Shown: positions 7,159-16,107, counted from the stretch's first letter. The stretch: DNA of 32,540 bases from an uncultured Lachnospiraceae bacterium (GCA_947385425.1 CANDKY010000038.1:1-32540); one strand, 5' to 3'. The notes: generated from the letters alone by a model not told the origin. Numbers and translations are program-made.

Positions 7159-7908
7159 ATGAAGAAAAGGCAAAGAGACAAACGGAAAAATACGGCGGCA
7201 GGGGCAGCAGATGTATGTCCCCCAGGGCAGGTAAGAGATGTAAACAGCCGGGCAATATTCAAAGATCCCGTGCTTTGCGCACAGTTCCTCAGGGATTACA
7301 CGGATATCCCTCTGTTACAGGATGTACAGCCGGAAGATATTGAAGATGTAACCGAAAAATACCATGCGTATCTGGGAATAACTTTTGAGTCGGATACCGT
7401 AAAAAAAATCTGCCTGCAGGCAGCCGGGGATATCCATACTTTACGCCAGGATACCGAGCCGGATAAGATAGATGAAATCCTCAAAGACACACCGGAATAT
7501 ATTTTGGATATTATAGCGTCCGTAATGTGGGGGCTGCTTATGAAACTTAATGTGCCGGCGGAGGAAGCAGGGCAGTATGTAGAAATGATAAAGGAGCGTC
7601 AGATGGGATATTTGTTTGAGAATATGGAGAAATTGGATATTCAGAAAGAACGCAGAAAGACGGAAGAAGAACGCAAAAAAGCAGAAGAAGAACGCAGAAA
7701 GGCAGAAGAACAGCGCGAAAGGGCTAAAGAAGCAGAGAAAAAATTAGAAGACAGCAAAGAACATGAAATAGCAGTAATTATTTCCCTCTGCCAAAAGTTC
7801 CGGACTACAAGGGATGCTGCAATTGTGCAGTTAGTGGAAAACATCAGCATGTCGCGTGCAGAAGCGGAAGAAAAGCTGAATTTGTATTGGAAAGAGGAAA
7901 CTATGTGA
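7159..7908 (+). CDS. Rpn-like protein lacking most of the nuclease core
   Basis: The 249-residue protein begins with a basic segment and then VNSRAIFKDPVLCAQFLRDY, DVQPEDIEDVTEKY and FESDTVKKI, an N-terminus typical of one Lachnospiraceae Rpn/PD-(D/E)XK group. In full-length relatives a catalytic segment of roughly 130-150 residues follows (EHQSxVxY-type). Here the sequence passes almost directly to the C-terminal part, KDTPEYILDIIASVMWGLLMKLN and MIKERQMGYLFENME. Then comes a charged coiled coil of RKAEEE repeats (about 172-205) and a helical tail. This looks like an in-frame internal deletion, leaving the interaction domains without the nuclease. AGGAGGGAAG precedes the ATG at 7159. An alternative is a naturally short variant. 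Confidence 0.7.
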   Translation: MKKRQRDKRKNTAAGAADVCPPGQVRDVNSRAIFKDPVLCAQFLRDYTDIPLLQDVQPEDIEDVTEKYHAYLGITFESDTVKKICLQAAGDIHTLRQDTEPDKIDEILKDTPEYILDIIASVMWGLLMKLNVPAEEAGQYVEMIKERQMGYLFENMEKLDIQKERRKTEEERKKAEEERRKAEEQRERAKEAEKKLEDSKEHEIAVIISLCQKFRTTRDAAIVQLVENISMSRAEAEEKLNLYWKEETM

Positions 7909-7996
7909 AACAGGGCAATGCGCCGCAGGGGAAAATGATACTGCAAATGGATAGTAACACAATTATTAAAAAAATTTAAAAATAGATTACACAATC

Positions 7997-8025
7997 TTGA
8001 CTTTTAGGGGCAATTCTGACATAAT
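7997..8025 (+). promoter_or_regulatory. pckA promoter
   Basis: TTGACT at 7997-8002 and CATAAT at 8020-8025 with a 17-bp spacer. The start of pckA follows after a leader of about 98 nt. No riboswitch-like structure is apparent in that leader. Confidence 0.8.
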
Positions 8026-8128
8026 TACATGAGATAGACTGTAAAAAGCCGCCTTTTACATAATTGCACAGCTAATTACATAAATTAAAAGCGCGGTGAA
8101 AATATAATTAATTTAAGGAGGACATAAT

Positions 8129-9835
8129 ATGTCAACAAAAGCGTATTATCCGATTAATGAAATCGGAGCCGGAAAAGTTGGTTTTTCCAAGACAAGATCT
8201 ATTATTGAAGCAGCTTTTTACGGAAATAACGTAGTTAAGGTTAATACCTTAAAAGAGGCTTATGAGCTTGCTAAAAATTCACCTGGTACGGTTGTAACGG
8301 ATATGAAGATTAAAGACGGCGAAACTTTTGGCCTTGAGAAAGATTCCAGAGTTTTGTTATTTAACGATGGTGCAGTTACCGGACGTTATGCAGCGGCACG
8401 CCGTATCAAGGGAGAACCGGGTGTAGATGCGGCAAAACTTGACAAAGTAGTTATGGATGCCGTTTATGAAACCCGCTGGAAGACTCTGTATCATGCGGAA
8501 TGCTTTATCGGCCTGGATCCGGAATTTATGGCAAAAGCACATCTTCTGATTCCGGAAGGTGAAGAGAATATCCTTTATAACTGGATGCTGAACTTCCAGT
8601 ATATGTCTGACGAATATGTTAAGATGTATAAAAATTCCAAACCGATCGCTGACGGAAATGAGCCGGATATCTATATCTTCTCCGATCCTCAGTGGGTACC
8701 TGGAAACAGGCCGGATGTGGATTATAGCTGCCTGAGCGATCCGCTGACACTGTGCTATTTTGATACCAACGAAAACTGTGCGGCTATCCTCGGCATGAGG
8801 TACTTCGGCGAGCATAAGAAGGGCACACTGACCATGGCATGGGCTCTGGCTAACAGAAACGGTTATGCTTCCTGCCACGGCGGGCAGAAAGAATACCTGC
8901 TTCCTGACGGGAAGAAATATGTTGCATCCGTATACGGTTTGTCAGGTTCCGGCAAGTCCACATTGACACACGCGAAACATGGCGGAAAATATGAAATCAA
9001 GGTCCTTCATGATGATGCATTCATCATTAACACAGATACCTGTGCATCCATCGCTCTGGAGCCTACCTATTTTGACAAGACCGCAGATTACCCGACAGGA
9101 TGCCCGGATAATGAATATCTTCTGTCTGCACAGAACTGCTCCTGCACATTGGACAGCGAAGGCAAGATCCAGTTGGTAACGGAAGATATCAGGAACGGTA
9201 ATGGCCGTGCAATCAAATCAAAACTGTGGTCCCCGAACCGTGTGGACAAGATTGATGCCCCTGTAAACGCTATCTTCTGGATTATGAAAGATCCTGCAAT
9301 CCCGCCGGTAGTGAAATTAAAGGGTGCAGCTTTAGCTTCCGTTATGGGCGCTACGCTTGCAACCAAGACATCCACTGCAGAACGTGTTGCAGCAGGTACG
9401 GATTTGAATGCACTCCGCATCGTCCCTTATGCTAACCCGTTCAGGACATATCCTCTTGTTAACGACTATGAGAAGTTCAAGAAACTGGTGGAAGAAAAGA
9501 ACGTAGACTGCTATATCGTTAATACCGGTGACTTCATGGGCACAAAGGTAAAACCTGCTGATACACTGGGTATCCTTGAGACGATCGTGGAAGGCAAGGC
9601 AAACTTTGAGAAATGGGGCAACTTTGATGATATCGAAATCATGTATGACTGGGACGGCAAGACAGCAGATTTCAGGCCAGACCTGGAGGACGCTTCTTAC
9701 AAGGAAGCTTTGAAGAACGCTATGCAGAGCCGTGTAAAGGCAGTGAATGATTTTGCAGAGAAGAAGGAAGGCTATGATAAACTTCCGGATGAAGCACTTG
9801 CGGCTGTTCAGAAATTGGTAGACGCACTGAACTAA
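8129..9835 (+). CDS. pckA: Phosphoenolpyruvate carboxykinase (ATP type)
   Basis: The protein has 568 residues. The nucleotide-binding P-loop GLSGSGKST is at residues 270-278, followed by a metal-binding HDDAF segment near 292-296 and the conserved DIRNGNGRA stretch. These place it in the ATP-dependent PEPCK family, as a divergent variant (standard GLSGTGKTT has become GLSGSGKST). The enzyme interconverts oxaloacetate plus ATP and PEP plus ADP plus CO2. In fermentative gut Firmicutes it can run toward oxaloacetate. AAGGAGG at 8115-8121 supports the start. It stands as a single-gene unit with its own promoter and terminator. Confidence 0.95.
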   Translation: MSTKAYYPINEIGAGKVGFSKTRSIIEAAFYGNNVVKVNTLKEAYELAKNSPGTVVTDMKIKDGETFGLEKDSRVLLFNDGAVTGRYAAARRIKGEPGVDAAKLDKVVMDAVYETRWKTLYHAECFIGLDPEFMAKAHLLIPEGEENILYNWMLNFQYMSDEYVKMYKNSKPIADGNEPDIYIFSDPQWVPGNRPDVDYSCLSDPLTLCYFDTNENCAAILGMRYFGEHKKGTLTMAWALANRNGYASCHGGQKEYLLPDGKKYVASVYGLSGSGKSTLTHAKHGGKYEIKVLHDDAFIINTDTCASIALEPTYFDKTADYPTGCPDNEYLLSAQNCSCTLDSEGKIQLVTEDIRNGNGRAIKSKLWSPNRVDKIDAPVNAIFWIMKDPAIPPVVKLKGAALASVMGATLATKTSTAERVAAGTDLNALRIVPYANPFRTYPLVNDYEKFKKLVEEKNVDCYIVNTGDFMGTKVKPADTLGILETIVEGKANFEKWGNFDDIEIMYDWDGKTADFRPDLEDASYKEALKNAMQSRVKAVNDFAEKKEGYDKLPDEALAAVQKLVDALN

Positions 9836-9878
9836 TCGGCTCCTGTGCTGCAAAGCTGAGAGATAATTTGAAAAAAGG

Positions 9879-9933
9879 AAATACCATTTGCAGCCGGAAG
9901 GCAGGACCGGAAAGCTGCAAATGGTATTTTTTA
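9879..9933. terminator. Terminator after pckA
   Basis: A perfect 16-bp stem, AAATACCATTTGCAGC (9879-9894) with GCTGCAAATGGTATTT (9914-9929), is followed by T-rich sequence. An A-run on the left also allows function from the other strand. Confidence 0.9.
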
Positions 9934-10038
9934 GTTTTTGCGGTTCTTCTCACGGATTGTTTGTGCCGCTATAGGCGGCATGACGGGAAGTTTGAAAGTT
10001 CGTTTCAAACTTTTGGTTGGTGATACAGGGGTATAAAT

Positions 10039-10782
10039 ATGAAAGAAACGAAAAAAACAGGGAATAATAAAGAACGATTGAATAAATATCTTGCTGCCTG
10101 TGGGATTTGTTCCAGGCGGGATGCGGATCGGCTGATAGAAGAAGGGCGCGTAACGGTGGACGGAACAAAGGCTGCAGTCGGAATGCAGGTAACGGGCAGG
10201 GAAAAAATTGCCGTAAACGGGAAAATGATAGCAGGAAGAGAAGAGAAAGTAGTGCTTGCTTATTATAAGCCGGCCGGTGTGGTCTGTACGGAACGGGACA
10301 AATATGCAGAGCGGAAAATCAGTGATGAACTGAAATATCCGGTGCGTTTAACCTATGCGGGACGGTTGGATAAGGATTCCGAGGGGCTTTTGATGATGAC
10401 GAATGACGGCGCACTGATTGATGCTATGATGCGGGGAGCCAACCGGCACGAAAAGGAATATGTAGTAAGGGTGGATAAGGAAATAACGGATGCTTTTCTG
10501 TATGGCATGGCGAACGGAGTTTATCTGAAAGACCTGGATATCACTACAAGGGCCTGCGAAGTAAGGAAAAGCGGTAAATATACTTTTGTTATTGTGCTGA
10601 CACAAGGCGTGAACAGACAGATACGCAGAATGACGGAGCATTTCGGATACCGTATCCGGGCACTAAAAAGGGTGCGGGTTATGAATGTGAATCTTGCAAA
10701 CCTGAAACCTGGGGAATATCGTGTTGTAAAGGATGCGGAATTGATGCAGCTCTATCGGCAGGCGGGGATGGAAAAGAGGTAA
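10039..10782 (+). CDS. rluF: RluF-like 23S rRNA pseudouridine synthase
   Basis: This 247-residue protein has an N-terminal S4 RNA-binding domain (RLNKYLAACGICSRRDADRL, residues 13-32) and a RsuA/RluB/E/F-type catalytic domain. The catalytic motif GRLDKDSEGLLMMTND places the active Asp at residue 111. HEKEYVVRVDKEITDAF and the NRQIRRMTEHFGY stretch are closer to RluF than to RluB or RsuA as I know them. RluF isomerises U2604 in 23S rRNA. GGGGTATAAAT precedes the ATG. The exact rRNA target is inferred from motif resemblance only. Confidence 0.85.
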   Translation: MKETKKTGNNKERLNKYLAACGICSRRDADRLIEEGRVTVDGTKAAVGMQVTGREKIAVNGKMIAGREEKVVLAYYKPAGVVCTERDKYAERKISDELKYPVRLTYAGRLDKDSEGLLMMTNDGALIDAMMRGANRHEKEYVVRVDKEITDAFLYGMANGVYLKDLDITTRACEVRKSGKYTFVIVLTQGVNRQIRRMTEHFGYRIRALKRVRVMNVNLANLKPGEYRVVKDAELMQLYRQAGMEKR

Positions 10783-10928
10783 TAAAAAATTGGGCTGTCA
10801 AATGTGTACAGCTTATTGAGCAAAGCAAGAAACGGATCGCCAAAGCAGACGGGCAATAAATAGAAATTCTATTTCAGAGAGTCCGTGCAGTGCCGAAAGC
10901 TCTGCCTGAGGGATGCGGGGGTGTAAAA

Positions 10929-12896
10929 ATGAAATCAAATGAAAATAAAACAGAACGGATCAGGGAACTGACAAAACTGCTGAACTGTGCTTCCGAGGCG
11001 TATTATGCCAAGGACAGGGAAATCATGGATAACATTACCTATGATAAATTGTATGACGAACTGGAAGCACTGGAAAGGGAAACCGGGATGGTACTGTCTG
11101 ACAGCCCGACCGTAAAGGTGGGATATGAGGCGGTGGAAGAACTGCCCAAGGCGCGGCATGAAAAGGCCATGTTATCTTTAGGAAAGACCAAAAGCAGAGA
11201 GGAACTGGCAGAATGGCTGCAGGATCAGACAGCGATCTTAAGCTGGAAGCTGGACGGGCTGACGGTAGTGCTGACCTATCTTGGCGGAGAACTTGCAAAA
11301 GCCGTAACAAGAGGAAACGGAGAAGTAGGGGAAGTGGTGACAAACAATGCCAGGACATTCCGCAATATCCCCCTCTCCATTCCTTATAACGGCGAGCTGG
11401 TAGTTCGTGGGGAAGCAGTAATTTCTTATTCCGATTTCGAAAAAATAAATGCAGATATCGGGGAAGAAGAGGAACGCTATAAAAATCCCAGAAATTTATG
11501 CAGCGGTTCGGTCAGGCAGCTTAATAATGAGATTACGGCAAAGCGGAACGTAAAGTTTTATGCCTATTCACTGGTTAAGGCGGAAGATGCGGATTTTCAC
11601 AATTCAAGAGAAGAACAGTTCCTGTTTTTGCAAAGACAGGGATTTGAGACGGTGGAGTACCGGAAGGTGGATAAAGATACGGTTGTGGAGGCTGTAGGTG
11701 ATTTTGAACACAGGGTGGAAGAGTATGACATACCCTCCGACGGGCTTGTGCTCCTTTTGGATGATATTGCCTACGGGCAGTCTCTGGGGACGACGGCGAA
11801 ATTTCCGCGGGATTCCATTGCCTTTAAGTGGGAGGATGAAGTGAGGGAAACCATCCTGAAAGAGATCGAATGGAGCCCCAGCCGTACCGGGCTGATCAAT
11901 CCCGTGGCAATCTTTGAGCCGGTGGAACTGGAAGGGACGACCGTCAGCCGTGCTTCCGTGCATAATATCAGCATTTTGCGGGGGCTGAAGTTGGGGATCG
12001 GGGATCGGATTACCGTTTATAAGGCAAATATGATAATTCCGCAGATTGCAGAGAATCTGACAGGAAGCGATAATGTGGAAATTCCCGGAAACTGTCCGGT
12101 ATGCGGTGGGGAAACCGAGATAAAACAGGTAAATGAAGTACAATCGCTTTACTGTACGAATCCTTCCTGTGAGGCAAAAAAAATCAAATCCTTTACCCTT
12201 TTTGTCAGCAGGGATGCCATGAATATCGATGGTCTGTCCGAGGCTACTTTGGAAAAATTCATTGCCAGGGGATATATCCACGAATACGCAGATCTGTTCC
12301 ATCTGGAACAATATAAAGATGAGATTACAGAAATGGAAGGATTCGGCGAAAAATCTTTCCGGAATCTGATGGAGAGCGTTGAGGCGGCAAGGGATACGAC
12401 ACTCCCGCGTCTTATCTACAGCCTTGGGATTGCCAATATAGGGCTTGCCAATGCAAAAATGATCTGCCGGTATTACAGGGACGATTTAGAGGCGATGCTA
12501 ATGGCCGATGTGGAAGACTTAAGTTCGATAGACGGTGTGGGAGAGGTGATAGCTACCGGATTTTGCGAATATTTCCAAAAGGAAGAAAACAAAGCGCGGC
12601 TGCAGAAATTGCTGGCGGAAGTCAGGATTGCGAAAGAAGAAGCGGAAGAGGGGAGCCAGCCGCTGTCAGGCATGTCCTTTGTGGTAACGGGAACCCTTAA
12701 CCATTATGCCGGAAGGAATGAGTTAAAGGAAGTAATTGAAAAGAAGGGTGGAAAAGTGACAGGCAGTGTGACATCAAAAACAGTGTGCCTGATTAACAAC
12801 GATATTGCATCCTCTTCTTCAAAAAACAAAAAAGCAAAGGAACTGCAGATCCCCATTTTGACAGAAGAACAGTTTATGGAACAATATTTATCATAA
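10929..12896 (+). CDS. ligA: NAD+-dependent DNA ligase LigA, divergent
   Basis: The 655-residue protein has the usual LigA order: Ia domain (YYAKDREIMDNITYDKLYDELEAL), adenylation domain with the nucleophile Lys107 in SWKLDGL, OB fold, a four-Cys zinc finger (Cys389, 392, 409, 414), helix-hairpin-helix repeats (SIDGVGEVIA) and a C-terminal BRCT domain (about 578-655). It seals nicks using NAD+. Two family motifs deviate: the usual E-x-KLDG reads SWKLDG, and the usual GEDVT reads GEVVT. This could be a second, specialised LigA paralogue. ATG 10929 follows GGGGGTG. Confidence 0.93.
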   Translation: MKSNENKTERIRELTKLLNCASEAYYAKDREIMDNITYDKLYDELEALERETGMVLSDSPTVKVGYEAVEELPKARHEKAMLSLGKTKSREELAEWLQDQTAILSWKLDGLTVVLTYLGGELAKAVTRGNGEVGEVVTNNARTFRNIPLSIPYNGELVVRGEAVISYSDFEKINADIGEEEERYKNPRNLCSGSVRQLNNEITAKRNVKFYAYSLVKAEDADFHNSREEQFLFLQRQGFETVEYRKVDKDTVVEAVGDFEHRVEEYDIPSDGLVLLLDDIAYGQSLGTTAKFPRDSIAFKWEDEVRETILKEIEWSPSRTGLINPVAIFEPVELEGTTVSRASVHNISILRGLKLGIGDRITVYKANMIIPQIAENLTGSDNVEIPGNCPVCGGETEIKQVNEVQSLYCTNPSCEAKKIKSFTLFVSRDAMNIDGLSEATLEKFIARGYIHEYADLFHLEQYKDEITEMEGFGEKSFRNLMESVEAARDTTLPRLIYSLGIANIGLANAKMICRYYRDDLEAMLMADVEDLSSIDGVGEVIATGFCEYFQKEENKARLQKLLAEVRIAKEEAEEGSQPLSGMSFVVTGTLNHYAGRNELKEVIEKKGGKVTGSVTSKTVCLINNDIASSSSKNKKAKELQIPILTEEQFMEQYLS

Positions 12897-12916
12897 TTTG
12901 CCGGCTGCCATGCACT

Positions 12917-12985
12917 GAGGCGTGTTTGGAATTCATTCCCCGATCTGCACGCGGTGCAGCCGCTTCACTACTTTGCGTGATAGTA
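12917..12985 (+). repeat. Dispersed repeat related to 16108-16165
   Basis: GAGGCGTGTTTGGAATTCATTCCCC.. GATCTGCACGC and a following CACTACTTTGCGTGATA resemble GCGTGTTTGAAAAATCATTCCCCCGATCTGTACGC..CACTTTGCGCGATA at 16112-16165. A GCACGCGGTGC inner hairpin is present in this copy. It lies in the ligA-metA gap; no SAM-type riboswitch is visible there. Confidence 0.6.
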
Positions 12986-13012
12986 AGGAACTGGAATAGG
13001 AGGAAAAGGACG

Positions 13013-13921
13013 ATGCCGATTAAAACACAAAATGATTTGCCGGCAAAAGGTATTTTGGAGAATGAAAATATATTTGTGATGGATGAAAACCGTGCTATAC
13101 ATCAGGACATCCGTGCGCTGCAGATTTGCATCCTGAATCTGATGCCTGTCAAGCAGGATACGGAGCTGCAGTTATTGCGTGCGCTGTCCAACACGCCGCT
13201 GCAGGTGGACGTGACATTTATGAAAATGAACAGTCACCGTTCCCTGAATACATCCATGAACCACCTGAATAAATTTTACAATACTTTTGACGAACTGTCC
13301 GGCAAAAAATATGACGGTTTGATGATTACCGGTGCGCCGGTGGAGCAGATTGATTTTGAAGAAGTGGATTATTGGGAAGAATTATGTGAGATTATGGCAT
13401 GGTCAAAAAGGAACGTCACTTCCACCCTCCATATCTGCTGGGGGGCGCAGGCCGGGCTGTATTATCATTTCGGATTGAACAAGGAATTGCTCCCCACAAA
13501 ACTGTTTGGTGTATATGAACATAAAGTGATGAACCGCAAAATACCTTTGGTAAGAGGGTTTGACGATTATTTCCTGATTCCCCACAGCAGGCACACGGAA
13601 GTTCCGGCGGAGGAAATCCATGACTGTAAGGAGCTGACGATCTTGGCGGAATCGGAGGAAGCGGGGGTTTTGCTGTGCATGGCCGGAGAAGGAAGCCAGA
13701 TTTTCATTATGGGCCATCCGGAATACGACCGGATGACTTTACATAATGAATATGTGAGGGATAAGAAGAAGGGCCTGCCGATAGATGTACCGAAGAACTA
13801 TTATCCCGATGACAATCCTACGCTGCGGCCAAGGCTTCAATGGCGTTCCCACAGCAATAATCTCTATACAAACTGGTTGAATTATTACGTGTACCAGACT
13901 ACGGATTATGAGCTTGGATGA
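13013..13921 (+). CDS. metA: Homoserine O-acetyltransferase (MetA family)
   Basis: The 302-residue protein is a complete MetA. Cys142 (ICWGAQ), His235 and Glu237 (MGHPEYDR) form the catalytic set, and Arg/His-rich loops such as PHSRHTEV are present. Residue 111 is Glu (TGAPVEQ). Published work on the MetA family links Glu111 to acetyl-CoA and Gly111 to succinyl-CoA, so acetylation of homoserine is inferred, the first committed step of methionine synthesis by sulfhydrylation. The ATG at 13013 follows AGGAGG at a good distance. Its terminator follows directly. Confidence 0.93.
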   Translation: MPIKTQNDLPAKGILENENIFVMDENRAIHQDIRALQICILNLMPVKQDTELQLLRALSNTPLQVDVTFMKMNSHRSLNTSMNHLNKFYNTFDELSGKKYDGLMITGAPVEQIDFEEVDYWEELCEIMAWSKRNVTSTLHICWGAQAGLYYHFGLNKELLPTKLFGVYEHKVMNRKIPLVRGFDDYFLIPHSRHTEVPAEEIHDCKELTILAESEEAGVLLCMAGEGSQIFIMGHPEYDRMTLHNEYVRDKKKGLPIDVPKNYYPDDNPTLRPRLQWRSHSNNLYTNWLNYYVYQTTDYELG

Positions 13922-13935
13922 GCAGTGGGGAAATG

Positions 13936-13975
13936 GCCGTAAACCCGCGGGAACAGCGGGTTTGCGGCTATTTTT
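13936..13975 (+). terminator. Terminator after metA
   Basis: GCCGTAAACCCGC (13936-13948) pairs perfectly with GCGGGTTTGCGGC (13956-13968), followed by TATTTTT. Confidence 0.93.
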
Positions 13976-13976
13976 C

Positions 13977-14178
13977 AGTTGATGCGGTTTTGATGGGAAA
14001 TTATGTTTTTTTCCATAAATTTATAGGAAAATGGGGTACAATGAGGTATGTCAAAAAAATTTGTGGGGTACAGCAGGCAGCCGGAATTAGCTCTGCACAA
14101 TCGATATAAGGAGGCTGTAACGGCCTTCTTTTGTCGACACCTGTATGCGGCCGTCATGGGTAACAGGCCGGAAGATAG
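13977..14178. other. Gap with TGGGGTAC motifs, no gene recognised
   Basis: No supported gene. TGGGGTAC occurs twice (near 14033 and 14062), and similar TGGGGTA words occur three times at 15150-15190 on the other side of the nuclease-like gene. The short open frames here lack start signals. Confidence 0.4.
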
Positions 14179-14206
14179 TTGTAAAAGTGCCGGAATCTGT
14201 TATAAT
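14179..14206 (+). promoter_or_regulatory. Promoter of the PD-(D/E)XK-like gene
   Basis: TTGTAA at 14179-14184 and TATAAT at 14201-14206, 16-bp spacer. The same promoter sequence, with few changes, is preserved in front of the relic at 19957. Confidence 0.75.
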
Positions 14207-14226
14207 ATAAAGAAAGGAGAGGGCGA

Positions 14227-15087
14227 ATGGGCGATATGGACATACAGTGGCACCCCGGATTCGTGGCAGCCATGAATCTGGAACTGGCCGGTGAGAGGGA
14301 GAACCTGGTTTATGAGAAGGAATATAACCTGAACGTGAAGCCGTTGGAGATAGACCTTCTGGTAATAAAGAAGGACAGGAATATTCAAATAGCAAATGAG
14401 ACAGGGCGGCTGTTCCGTGGGCATAATATCATGGAATATAAGTCGCCGGATGACCATCTGGATATTGATACATTCTACAAATCCGAAGCATATGCGTGCC
14501 TGTATAAGGCTTACGGGGAAAGGGTGGATGAAAGGGCAGCGGATGACATTACGGTTTCCATAGTGAGGGACAGGAAGCCGGAGGGGCTGTTTGAATATTT
14601 CAGGAAACATAAAATCCGGATGGAGAACCCGTACTGCGGGATTTATTATGTGATGGACGGGGTATTGTTCCCGACACAGATTATTGTGACGAAAGAACTG
14701 GATAAGGGCAGCCATATCTGGCTGAAAGCATTATCCAATAAAATGGAAAAGCAGGATATGAGGGAACTGCTGGGGCGTATTGACAGCCTGACGGAAAAGT
14801 CTGACAGGGAATTTGCGGATGCCGTCCTGGAGATAAGTGTCAGGGCAAACCAGGGAATTGTGGATGAGCTGAAAGGAGAAAGCAGTATGTGCCAGGCATT
14901 GTTGGAGATTATGGAACCGGAGATAAATAAGATTGTAGAGGAAGCGGTTCAGGAAACAACCCGAAAGTCCGTATTGGGGATTGTAGAGAGTTTGCGTGGT
15001 TTTGGAATAGGTGATAATCAAATTAAAGAGACGATTATGAAAAATTATAATTTATCTTCCAAAGAGGCAGAAGGATATTTGGTATAA
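14227..15087 (+). CDS. PD-(D/E)XK nuclease-like protein of a Lachnospiraceae accessory family
   Basis: This 286-residue protein belongs to a family common in Lachnospiraceae, often left as hypothetical. Residues 41-49 (EIDLLVIKK) followed by HNIMEYKSPDD (66-76) match the D-x(n)-ExK core of PD-(D/E)XK nucleases, with Asp43, Glu70 and Lys72 as likely catalytic residues. The middle is alpha/beta. The C-terminus is helical and ends in a short repeat (GIGDNQIKETIMKNYNLSSKEA) like that in Rpn proteins. AAGGAG precedes the ATG. It is the intact member of a set of related relics at 15824-16104, 17363-17442 and 19957-20117. Function is inferred only; a role in DNA cleavage or recombination is plausible. 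Confidence 0.75.
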   Translation: MGDMDIQWHPGFVAAMNLELAGERENLVYEKEYNLNVKPLEIDLLVIKKDRNIQIANETGRLFRGHNIMEYKSPDDHLDIDTFYKSEAYACLYKAYGERVDERAADDITVSIVRDRKPEGLFEYFRKHKIRMENPYCGIYYVMDGVLFPTQIIVTKELDKGSHIWLKALSNKMEKQDMRELLGRIDSLTEKSDREFADAVLEISVRANQGIVDELKGESSMCQALLEIMEPEINKIVEEAVQETTRKSVLGIVESLRGFGIGDNQIKETIMKNYNLSSKEAEGYLV

Positions 15088-15179
15088 AAGCAGGAACTCG
15101 AAAGAATATCCGGTGAAAATCATATGCAGGTTATATCATTCGCATTATGGGGTAAAAATGGGGTACGTCCGTTTTACGT

Positions 15180-15836
15180 ATGGGGTACCATATAGAATAT
15201 CCTGAACTGCAAAAGAGAATCAGAACTGATGCTGATGCAAAAAGCGTCAGGCTTGACGTATATATAAGGGATGGAAAAGGTACAGTTTATGACATAGAGT
15301 TGCAAGTGGTAAATACAAAGGAACTGCCTAAGCGAAGCAGATATTACCAAAGCATGATAGATTTACAGTTGATAGATAAGGGGCAGACATATAAACAGTT
15401 AAACAGGAGTTATGTTATTTTTATATGCCCGTTTGACGTATTTGCAAAAGGGAGGCATATATATACATTTGAAAATCTTTGTACTGAAGATAAAAATATA
15501 CGGTTAAAAGATGGGGCTGTAAAGGTATTCCTGAATTCGGACAGTGAGATGGATGATGTAAGCGGGGAGTTGAAAGCATTCCTGAATTATGTGGCCGGGA
15601 AGAAATCAGAAGATTCTTTTGTCAAGAGATTGGAAGTAGCCGTAAAGGAAGCAAAAAAGAACCGGGAATGAAGGCATGAGTACATGACATTGTTGATGCG
15701 TGACCAGGAAAATATAGAAAAAGGTATAGAAAAGGGGAAAATCTATGGTGTTATTTCCATGTGCCGGGATTTGGGATTATCAGATGATGAAATTTCAAGG
15801 AGGTTGCAGAAAAAGTATCATTTCGGAAAAGTCTGA
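15180..15836 (+). pseudogene. Rpn/putative transposase gene, N-truncated and with an in-frame TGA
   Basis: The frame begins inside the protein (HIEYPELQKRI), so the usual first ~70 residues are missing. The PD-(D/E)XK core is still visible: RLDVYIRDGKG with Asp26, then YDIELQ with Glu40 and Gln42. The reading frame stops at TGA 15669-15671, at a position where the copy at 40-408 has TGG (Trp). Homology continues in frame beyond the stop (RHEYMTLLMRDQENIEKG) to about 15823. There it runs into the 3' part of the other nuclease family. Reassignment of TGA is unlikely, because several genes here end in TGA, including metA. Decay by truncation, nonsense mutation and recombination is the simplest reading. 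Confidence 0.8.
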
Positions 15837-16104
15837 CAGGGAATTTGCGGACGCCGTCCTGGAGATAAATGTCAGGGCAAACCAGAGAATTGTGGATGAG
15901 TTGAAGGGAGAGAACAGTATGTGCCAGGCATTGTTGGAGATTATGGAACCGGAGATAAATAAGATTGTAGAATCGGAGAGGAAGAAATTCGTTCTTATTG
16001 CGGTAAAGAGTTTCCGGGATTTGGGGGCGAATGATAATAAGATTATAGAAATACTTAAGAGGGATTATGGATTATCAATGAATGAGGCAGGGGAATATTT
16101 ATGA
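15824..16104 (+). pseudogene. Duplicated 3' end of the 14227-type nuclease-like gene
   Basis: From CGGAAAAGTCTGACAGGG at 15824 the sequence copies 14792-15087: protein EKSDREFADAVLEI, RANQ, IVDELKGE and CQALLEIMEPEINKIVE. The extreme C-terminus then diverges (SERKKFVLIAVKSFRDLGAND). It joins directly to the broken Rpn gene in another frame, so the locus is a chimera of two families. Confidence 0.85.
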
Positions 16105-16107
16105 TGC

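Noticed and set aside
12897-13012. SAM riboswitch ahead of metA
   Set aside because: The gap is short, lacks S-box-type motifs and a terminator, and is mostly a dispersed repeat.
14048-14275. Small gene upstream of the nuclease-like gene
   Set aside because: It overlaps the promoter and start of the nuclease-like gene in another frame and lacks a ribosome site.
15669-15671. TGA read as tryptophan (alternative code)
   Set aside because: metA and the 40-408 fragment end in TGA and other genes use TGG for Trp; the gene is also N-truncated, so it is a pseudogene.
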